Position numbers and translations under genes: made by a program. From NCBI RefSeq assembly GCF_014200505.1, contig NZ_JACHBX010000003.1, forward strand, positions 186,001-250,000: a DNA stretch of 64,000 nt, in the 5' to 3' direction. Positions 8,309 to 14,372 of the stretch are shown one piece after another. The notes beneath the pieces were generated by a model. The model searched no databases, had not been told where the DNA came from, and saw nothing but the letters and a program-made list of their open reading frames with translations. The DNA is from Massilia aurea. GTDB lineage: Bacteria > Pseudomonadota > Gammaproteobacteria > Burkholderiales > Burkholderiaceae_D. Each line of letters opens with the position of its first letter. Position 1 is the stretch's first letter.

Positions 8309-9133
8309 ATGGATGCGAACCAGCGTAGCGAAGTGAATAACCAGACCAATAACGGCGCCAACGAAAAATGGAATCCGGACGCCAAGGGCAACACGCGCGA
8401 TGGTGCCAGCGAACAGCGCGCGCCATCGGGCACCGGCATGGCACAACCTGACCTGCCGAGCGCATCGCAAGGCCAGCTTGCCAGCACCGGCGCGCAGCAG
8501 GGCACGACCGACAGCCACCAGCGCGCGATGGAAGCGCATTCCGGCGAGTGGGGTCAGTTGAACGAACCCGTGGGCAATCGCCAGGGTGAAACGCGCACTG
8601 TCGATAACGTGAATGCGCCTGCTTCGGTCCAGCCAGCGCATGCTGGCGGCACCACCATTGGCACGGGCGTGGACACCGGCATCCTCTCCGGCACCGCCAC
8701 CGAAGATCATCATGCACGCGGTACAGAAGCCGGCGTGCCAGGCGTGCAGCATGGCGATATCTATGGCAACCGCCAGAGCGTAGACAATGCCAATGGCGAA
8801 AACCGCGCCGATACCCAGGACGCCAGCTCGAGCAAGATCCAGGATAGCACCGACCGCCAGGGCTCGCAAACGGGCGAGACCCGCCGCGAGGTGCCGGCTG
8901 ATGAGTTCCACCAGTCCAACGATCTGGCCGGCGGCCTGCCGCGCAGTGGCGGCAACAGCGGCCCGCGCACCGAGGACGAGGGTTACCAGACTGGCGGCAG
9001 CATGAACGCTGAACCGAACCCGGTGCATGAGTCGAACGATGCGGCAGGCGGCTATCCGCGCAGCCCGGGCGGCGCCAACAAGCTTGCTGGCGATCGCAAG
9101 ATGGATGACGACACGGGCTTTTCGCGCCAGTGA
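8309..9133 (+). CDS. Large hydrophilic, probably disordered stress protein
   Basis: The 274-residue product is rich in Gly, Asn, Gln, Asp, Ser and Thr and nearly free of hydrophobic clusters, so it is likely intrinsically disordered and LEA-like in character. I recognise no domain. Two related C-terminal motifs, HQSNDLAGGLPRSGG and HESNDAAGGYPRSPGG, show an internal duplication. A shorter QRAMEAHSGEWGQLNEPVGNRQG stretch precedes them. The start follows a good AGGAG. It is divergent from the KGG stress protein and shares mirror-image promoter-like elements with it, so a desiccation or general-stress role is inferred from context only. Confidence 0.7.
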   Translation: MDANQRSEVNNQTNNGANEKWNPDAKGNTRDGASEQRAPSGTGMAQPDLPSASQGQLASTGAQQGTTDSHQRAMEAHSGEWGQLNEPVGNRQGETRTVDNVNAPASVQPAHAGGTTIGTGVDTGILSGTATEDHHARGTEAGVPGVQHGDIYGNRQSVDNANGENRADTQDASSSKIQDSTDRQGSQTGETRREVPADEFHQSNDLAGGLPRSGGNSGPRTEDEGYQTGGSMNAEPNPVHESNDAAGGYPRSPGGANKLAGDRKMDDDTGFSRQ

Positions 9134-9377
9134 TCGCGCTCCCAAGCGTTTGAAAGCAGGTCAGTAACACCCAGCGGGGCGCCATTGGCGCCCCGTTCTG
9201 CATTGCGTTTGATGCAGCTCCAAGCCACCCTGCCCGGCTGGAACCGGCCCATTCGAACGGCTGTCGAACCGCTCGCCATCGCCGCCCTTGCGCGGTGGCG
9301 CACCACCAGCGGAGACTTGCCATGTCAGCGATGCACGACGCTTCCTGCCTGCCGCCGTGCCATGCTTTGGCGCGCGC

Positions 9378-9974
9378 ATGACGCTGCATCCCTTTGACAA
9401 TCACACGGGCCGTGACCTCGCGCGGCGCCGGTTGGCCATCGGTCCCACATGCTTTGTTGTGCTCGCCTTCTCGCTGGATGTACGGCGCCTTACGCCATGC
9501 GCCGGCATCGATACCGTGATCCGGGGCGTTGCCAGGCTGCGCCAGCGGCATGGTGTCGATGCGATGCTGCTCGTCGCCGCGGGCGCTGTGGCCGATGGCG
9601 ATGGCGATGTCGATGCAGTAGCTGAGGCCGAACTGGCGCGGCTGCATGAACTGGTGCGCGTGCTGGCCATGACACCTCACGTGCGCTTCCTGACCGCCGC
9701 GCCGATAAATGTCCTGCGCGACTGCCATGCGGCGGCCAATGTTCTGGTCAGCACACCGTGGCGTGCGGCAGATGCCGGCAGCGCCGTCGGCAACGGCTGC
9801 GGAGCGATATGCAGCCCCTGCACCGGCGCCATTCTTCCGCCACATGATGCCGAGGCGCTGGCGGCCTGCCTGGCCCGGCTGCAGCGCCCATCGGGCCTAA
9901 CGCTGGCGACATCCGACACCGCTTGCACGCACCTTGCCGACCTGCCGACGCGACACAAGCCGGCCTTCCAATGA
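9378..9974 (+). pseudogene. Remnant of a GT4-type glycosyltransferase
   Basis: The 198-residue frame aligns by eye with only the C-terminal nucleotide-sugar domain of family 4 glycosyltransferases. It matches at RRRLAIGPTCFVVLAFS, the GIDTVIRGVARLRQRHG helix, PHVRFLTAAP, LRDCHAAANVLVSTPW and ILPPHDAEALAACLARLQR. The N-terminal acceptor domain is absent. The usual E-x7-E block (EPFGITPLEAMACG-type) is deleted between STPW and GSAVGN, and the GRxVPRKG loop is scrambled. It is therefore probably non-functional. It precedes a GmhB-like phosphatase, as glycosyltransferases do in nucleotide-heptose or LPS-type loci, which suggests a decayed glycan locus. Confidence 0.6.
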
Positions 9975-10002
9975 CCATCACCGCACCGTGAAAGGCGCCC
10001 GC

Positions 10003-10566
10003 ATGAAAGCCATCTTCCTCGACAACGACGGCACGCTGGTCGACGACATGCCCTTTGCTGCTGAGCCGCGCCGTATTCGGCTGGTCAATGGCGCCGGGCC
10101 AGCACTGCGCTTGCTGTCCGGCCTGGACTACCGATTATTCGTGGTCGCCAACCAGTCCGGCATCGCGCACGGCTGCTTTGGCGAAGACGCGATGACGCCC
10201 ATGTCAGACCGCTTGCGCGACCTGCTGTTTCGCGAGCAGCTCACGCTCGACGGTTTTTATTATTGCCCGCACCATCCGCTAGGCACCGTCAGCAACTATG
10301 CCCATGCCTGCACCTGTCGCAAGCCGTCGCCGGGCATGTTGCTGCGCGCCGCGCACGAGCATGACATCGACCTGCGCGCATCCTGGATGATCGGCGACAT
10401 CCTGCATGATGTCGAAGCCGGCAACCGGGCGGGCTGCCGCACGCTGCTGATCGACAACGGCAACGAAACTGAGTGGCGCCTGGGCCCGCGCCGGCTACCC
10501 ACGCGCATTGCGCCCGACCTGTACCACGCGGCCATGCTGATCGCCGGCCATGGCGACCCGTGCTAG
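10003..10566 (+). CDS. HAD-IIIA phosphatase, GmhB-like (D-glycero-D-manno-heptose bisphosphate phosphatase family)
   Basis: The 187-residue cytosolic HAD phosphatase has the nucleophile motif D7-N-D9-G-T, where GmhB proteins have D-x-D-G-T. The motif II segment is VVANQSGIAHG. The zinc-binding loop carries Cys and His in YYCPHHPLGTVSNYAHACTC, with motif III as RKPSPGML and motif IV as GDILHDVEAG. These are hallmarks of heptose-bisphosphate or histidinol-type phosphatases. Its neighbour is a broken glycosyltransferase, and no other heptose genes are present, so the physiological substrate is uncertain. The start at 10003 avoids an N-terminal extension without family similarity. Confidence 0.85.
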   Translation: MKAIFLDNDGTLVDDMPFAAEPRRIRLVNGAGPALRLLSGLDYRLFVVANQSGIAHGCFGEDAMTPMSDRLRDLLFREQLTLDGFYYCPHHPLGTVSNYAHACTCRKPSPGMLLRAAHEHDIDLRASWMIGDILHDVEAGNRAGCRTLLIDNGNETEWRLGPRRLPTRIAPDLYHAAMLIAGHGDPC

Positions 10567-11210
10567 CGGGCGGGTACGCCAGCGCCAGCGCGTGCACCCT
10601 GGCGCAACTCGCCCCGCGCCTGCAGGATGATGTCGCGCGCCGCATGCAGCCCCAGCAGTGCCATGATCGACGCCACCGCGATGTCGGGCCAGCCGGCCCC
10701 GGTGCCGAACACGCCAAGCGCCGCGAGCATGACGGCCACGTTGCCGATCATGTCGTTGCGCGTGCACAGCCAGACCGAGCGCATGTTCGCGTCGCCGTTG
10801 CGGAACGCATACAGCAACGCCGCCACCACGCCATTGGCCGCGAACGCCAGCACGCTGACCACGCCCATGGTCTGGGCATGCGGCACCTGTTCTCCCGTGC
10901 CGAGCCACAATGCCCGGCCCAGCACCAGGAGGCCGAAGGCCCCCATCACGAGGCCCTTGGCGTACGCCGCGCGCGAGCGCCACACGACCGCCAGCCCCAG
11001 CACGAACAGCGAGACGCCATAGTTGGCAGCGTCGCCCAGAAAGTCGACCGAGTCCGCCAGCAGCGACACCGAACCGGCCGCCAGGCTGCTGACGATCTCG
11101 ACGCCGAACATGATGAAGTTGATGACAAGGGCTGCCCACAGCACCTTGCGGTAGCGCCCGTCGGGCGGCGGGGCAGCGGAACTGCACGATCCTGAACAGC
11201 ATGACGACAT
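10563..11210 (-). CDS. Cation diffusion facilitator family transporter
   Basis: The 215-residue membrane protein starts after a strong GGAGGT and opens with the Cys-rich MSSCCSGSCSS, which may bind soft metals. Hydrophobic helices follow, with the CDF metal-site pattern S-L-L-A-D-S-V-D-F-L-G-D in the second helix and a later N-D-M-I-G-N-V segment. It lacks the usual long C-terminal cytoplasmic domain, so it is a short-form CDF exporter. It is divergent from a MerR regulator of the Cd/Pb class, with a 19-base-spaced promoter between them, so export of Cd, Pb or Zn is the likely job. Confidence 0.85.
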   Translation of the reverse strand: MSSCCSGSCSSAAPPPDGRYRKVLWAALVINFIMFGVEIVSSLAAGSVSLLADSVDFLGDAANYGVSLFVLGLAVVWRSRAAYAKGLVMGAFGLLVLGRALWLGTGEQVPHAQTMGVVSVLAFAANGVVAALLYAFRNGDANMRSVWLCTRNDMIGNVAVMLAALGVFGTGAGWPDIAVASIMALLGLHAARDIILQARGELRQGARAGAGVPAR

Positions 11211-11235
11211 AGGCACCTCCAAAGACGATGGATGC

Positions 11236-11266
11236 ATTAGAATCCCTGTAGTAACTACAAGGTCAA
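11236..11266 (-). promoter_or_regulatory. MerR-type promoter/operator of the CDF exporter
   Basis: On the minus strand -35 TTGACC and -10 TCTAAT are separated by 19 bases, the over-long spacing that MerR regulators correct. The spacer carries the dyad CCTTGTAG-TTA-CTACAGGG (11244-11262) with one mismatch. Confidence 0.85.
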
Positions 11267-11288
11267 TGCAAACGTCAAGGTGGATGAA

Positions 11289-11684
11289 ATGCGAATTGGT
11301 GAACTGGCGAAACTGACGGGGTGTCAGTCTGAAACGGTAAGATTCTATGAACTGAAGGGTCTGTTGCCGCCACCGGTGCGTTCGCAGGCGAACTACCGGG
11401 TCTACGATACGAGCCACGCCGAGCGGCTGCATTTCATCCGGCGCTGCCGGGCGCTGGGCATGTCGTTGGCAGAAATCGCCACGCTGCTGGGTTACCAGGA
11501 CCAGCCGGAGCGCTCATGCAGCGGTGTCAACGCGCTGGTGGATCATCAGCTGTCCGAAATCGATCGCCAGATCACCGAATTGCAGCAGCTGCGCACTGCC
11601 CTGTCGACCGTGCGCGCGCGCTGCGACTCGGTGCAGACCGCCGGCCAGTGCGCGATCCTGCGCGAGCTGACCGACCCCGCCTGA
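11289..11684 (+). CDS. MerR family heavy-metal regulator (CadR/PbrR type)
   Basis: The 131-residue regulator begins MRIGELAKLTGC with the winged HTH (RFYELKGLLPPP, NYRVYD), then a dimerisation helix and a C-terminal metal loop. Cysteines at residues 77, 112 and 121 match the three-Cys pattern of Cd(II)/Pb(II)-responsive CadR/PbrR proteins. It should bind the 19-base-spaced promoter of the divergent CDF exporter and twist it open when metal is bound. ATG 11289 is favoured because AAGGTGG lies in front; a GTG three codons earlier is the alternative. Confidence 0.85.
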   Translation: MRIGELAKLTGCQSETVRFYELKGLLPPPVRSQANYRVYDTSHAERLHFIRRCRALGMSLAEIATLLGYQDQPERSCSGVNALVDHQLSEIDRQITELQQLRTALSTVRARCDSVQTAGQCAILRELTDPA

Positions 11685-11718
11685 GAGGGCGCCGGCGGTC
11701 GCCACCGTCCATCGTCCA

Positions 11719-11958
11719 TCACATGCGTGGATCCTCGATCACGAGCTGGTCGTCCATGCGCACGTGCTCGCCCATCAGCACGCGGTGGATCACGGCGCCG
11801 TGCACGCCATGCTGCTTGAGAAATTCGACGGCACTGAGGGTGCCCAGGCTGGCCTGGATCTGCATGCCCTGGCGTACGATGTGGGTGGCGTCGGCATACG
11901 GGTTCGACTGCATATACGGCAGGCCCACATAGCGGCGGTCAATCTTTAATGCTTGCAT
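11719..11958 (-). CDS. Small conserved hypothetical protein (79 aa)
   Basis: This is a small soluble protein beginning MQALKIDRRYVGLPYMQSNPYADATHIV and ending DQLVIEDPRM. I do not recognise it. There is no signal peptide, membrane helix or Cys cluster. The ribosome site is weak (GAAAGAA). A terminator-like hairpin lies just upstream on the same strand, which suggests a regulated leader. It is convergent with the MerR gene and divergent from zntB. Confidence 0.6.
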   Translation of the reverse strand: MQALKIDRRYVGLPYMQSNPYADATHIVRQGMQIQASLGTLSAVEFLKQHGVHGAVIHRVLMGEHVRMDDQLVIEDPRM

Positions 11959-11984
11959 CTGATTTCTTTCGTTGGGCACCAGCA

Positions 11985-12016
11985 CAAAAAACTCCGTCGA
12001 CACCAACGCCGACGGA
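11985..12016 (-). terminator. Terminator-like hairpin upstream of the 79-aa gene
   Basis: On the minus strand TCCGTCG pairs with CGACGGA around a 10-base loop and is followed by GTTTTTTG. It lies 27 bases before the start codon, so it would stop transcription entering the gene. Confidence 0.55.
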
Positions 12017-12189
12017 ACAACGCAAAATCCTTCGGGATCACGCGAGAGAGAGACACAGCGCCGATCTTAGCGACCCTGTATTTCAGCTTGATGACATCGC
12101 AACATCGCGCCCGGATGGCGCCGGATGTTCCACCGGGCGCACGCCGATGGCTCTACAATTGCCCATCGTTGAATTAACCTGGACAGCAG

Positions 12190-13236
12190 ATGGCAGTATC
12201 CGGCGCGGCATCTGGCTTCAATTACGGCTCCGACAAGTCGGGCCTGGTGTGGGGATTCCTGATCGACCCGGGCGCGACCGCTGCGCCTGGCGCTGTGCCC
12301 ACTGCTACCCCCATCGGCGCAGCCGACGCCCTGCGCTGGATGGCCGCGCCACAGCCTGGCCAGTTCATCTGGCTGCACTTCAACCTGTCGAACACGGCCA
12401 GCGAGCGTTGGTTGCACCAGCACGCCGGCCTGGCCGAGGAGTTCTACGCCACGCTGCACCAGGGTTCGCGCTCGACCCGCATCGAGATCGCCGATAACGC
12501 GCTGATCGCCGTCGTCAACGATGTGCTGCACGGCTTTTCGCTCGACAGCGCCGAGATCTCGACGCTGTGGGCCCACGTCACGCCGCACGCCGTCATCAGT
12601 GCGCGCCGCAAGCCGCTGGCGTCGATCGAGCGCCTGCGTCAGGACGTGTTGCAGGGCGCGCCGCTGCGCTCGTCGAGCGAGCTGCTGGTGCACCTGCTGC
12701 GCGACCAGGCCGACGTGCTGGTCAACATCGTGCGCGATGCGGTGGCGCGCGTCGACACCATCGAAGACCGCCTGCTGGCCGGACGCCTGACGCGCCAGCG
12801 CGAAGACCTGGGCGCCTTGCGGCGCGTGCTGGTGCGGCTGCAGCGCCTGCTGGCGCCGGAACCGGCTGCGCTGTTTCGCCTGCTGCAGCGCCCGCCGGTC
12901 TGGGTCGACGGCGAAGACCGCCAGGACCTGCGCCAGGCCACCGAAGAATTCACCGTGGTGCTGAGCGACCTGGCCGCGCTGCAGGAACGCATCAAGCTGC
13001 TGCAGGAAGAAATCGCCGCGCGCGTCAACGAAGACAATGCGCGCAGCCTGTACCTGCTCACGATCGTGACGGTAATGGCGCTGCCGATCAACCTGATCGC
13101 GGGCCTGCTCGGCATGAACGTGGGCGGCGTGCCGCTGGCCGAAAACGGTCATGGGTTCTGGATCGTGTGCGGCCTGATTGCGACCTTCACCACGGTGGCG
13201 GCGTGGTTGCTGCTGCGCCTTCAACGCAACACATGA
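12190..13236 (+). CDS. zntB: Zinc transporter ZntB (CorA/MIT superfamily)
   Basis: The 348-residue protein has a large N-terminal cytoplasmic domain followed by two C-terminal membrane helices. The signature loop is GLLGMNVGGVPLAENGHGF between the helices; GMN defines the CorA/MIT superfamily and GGVPL is the ZntB variant. The long helical stretch with REDLGALRRVLVRLQRLL is the funnel stalk. The protein carries zinc and possibly other divalent cations across the inner membrane. The stop codon lies inside the apparent target duplication of an IS1595-family element, so the transposon inserted exactly at the gene end without truncating it. Confidence 0.9.
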   Translation: MAVSGAASGFNYGSDKSGLVWGFLIDPGATAAPGAVPTATPIGAADALRWMAAPQPGQFIWLHFNLSNTASERWLHQHAGLAEEFYATLHQGSRSTRIEIADNALIAVVNDVLHGFSLDSAEISTLWAHVTPHAVISARRKPLASIERLRQDVLQGAPLRSSSELLVHLLRDQADVLVNIVRDAVARVDTIEDRLLAGRLTRQREDLGALRRVLVRLQRLLAPEPAALFRLLQRPPVWVDGEDRQDLRQATEEFTVVLSDLAALQERIKLLQEEIAARVNEDNARSLYLLTIVTVMALPINLIAGLLGMNVGGVPLAENGHGFWIVCGLIATFTTVAAWLLLRLQRNT

Positions 13237-13239
13237 CTG

Positions 13240-14308
13240 GGCGCAGTCAACGTTAAATAGAGGGGAGCTTTGAACTGATGACCAGCCCGGTGGTCGAACT
13301 CCTGTCCCCAACGCCAGGAGTCGATCATGAAAGCGCCACGGTTCAAGAGCTGGTTCGCCAGGCTGCCATCGCTGAATCAGCCGCAGCGCCGGCAAGTGCT
13401 CGATGCCTTGCATCCTGCGGCCGGCCTTGATCAGGTGGTGGCGCTGATCGCCCAGGCCAGAGCGCCGGGCCGCTGCTGTCCCAGCTGTGGCAACGGGCGC
13501 TGCCACCGGCATGGCTTTGCCAACGATCTGCAGCGCTTTCGCTGCTGCGCCTGCGGGCGCACATTCAACGACCTGAGCGGCACACCGCTGGCACGGCTCA
13601 GGCTCAAGGCCAAGTGGCTGGCGTATTCCCAGGTGCTGCTCGATTCACTGTCGGTGCGCAAGGGCGCAGATCGGGTTGGCGTGCACCGCAATACCGCCTT
13701 CCGGTGGCGCCACCGCTTCCTTGATTGGGTCAAGTTCGACCGGCCTGCATCCCTGAATGGCATCGTCGAGGCTGACGAAACATTCCTGCTCGAATCACAA
13801 AAAGGATCGCGCACGCTCAATCGCCCGCCACGCCGGCGCGGCGGCCACGCCACCAAGCGTGGCATTTCAACCGAGCTCGACTGCATCCTGGTGGCGCGCG
13901 ACCGCAACGGTCGCACGGTCGATGCCGTCACCGGGCGCGGCGCACTGACCGCGACCCAACTCGAGCGCGATCTGCTGCCCAGGCTCGATCCGCAGGCGCT
14001 GCTGGTCAGCGATGGCCATCGCGCCTATCGCGCCTTTGCACGCAAGCACCGGATTGCGCACGAGGCCGTCAACCTGCGCGCCGGCGTCAGGGTCCGGCAT
14101 TCGGGCAGCCGCGCCATCCACGTACAAAACGTGAATGCCTATCACCAGCGCTTCAAGGACTGGCTATCGGGCTTTCGGGGTGTTGCGTCACGCTATCTGC
14201 CCAATTATCTGGGTTGGCGCTGGGCATTGGACGGCGGGCGAGTTAGTTCCGCAGAACAATTGCTAAGCATCGCAATCGGCGTCATCACCAGATTACGTTG
14301 ACTGCGCC
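13240..14308 (+). mobile_element. IS1595-family insertion sequence
   Basis: A complete element of about 1.07 kb. The left end GGCGCAGTCAACGTTAA and the right end (reverse complement) GGCGCAGTCAACGTAA are near-identical terminal inverted repeats. The flanks are CATGACTG on the left and CATGATTG on the right, an 8-base target duplication with one mismatch, as expected for IS1595 elements. The end coordinates are uncertain by one base. Confidence 0.8.
13327..14301 (+). CDS. IS1595 family transposase
   Basis: The 324-residue transposase has an N-terminal zinc-binding region (CPSCGNGRCHRHG then RCCACGRTF) and an HTH-like region. The DDE-type domain follows, with acidic residues in IVEADETF and VSDGHRAY and an N-x6-K segment (NAYHQRFK) in place of the glutamate, seen in some IS1595 subgroups. 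The reading frame is intact, and its stop codon lies in the right inverted repeat. A good CAGGAG precedes the ATG. The element is probably still mobile. Confidence 0.9.
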   Translation: MKAPRFKSWFARLPSLNQPQRRQVLDALHPAAGLDQVVALIAQARAPGRCCPSCGNGRCHRHGFANDLQRFRCCACGRTFNDLSGTPLARLRLKAKWLAYSQVLLDSLSVRKGADRVGVHRNTAFRWRHRFLDWVKFDRPASLNGIVEADETFLLESQKGSRTLNRPPRRRGGHATKRGISTELDCILVARDRNGRTVDAVTGRGALTATQLERDLLPRLDPQALLVSDGHRAYRAFARKHRIAHEAVNLRAGVRVRHSGSRAIHVQNVNAYHQRFKDWLSGFRGVASRYLPNYLGWRWALDGGRVSSAEQLLSIAIGVITRLR

Positions 14309-14372
14309 ATGATTGCCGCACGCCATTGGCGTTGCGGATTGCGCAGCCAGCCCGTATCTTGTCTGTTCGTAC

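Noticed and set aside
8213..9845. Long minus-strand open frames opposite the disordered-protein gene
   Set aside because: The plus-strand gene has a good ribosome site, stress-gene context and internal repeats. The antisense frames lack a start signal and recognisable domains, though the unusual composition of the plus-strand protein makes this less certain than elsewhere.
13240..14308. Degenerate CRISPR-like or phage attachment structure at the IS ends
   Set aside because: The terminal inverted repeats and transposase explain the structure fully; no direct-repeat spacer pattern or integrase is present.
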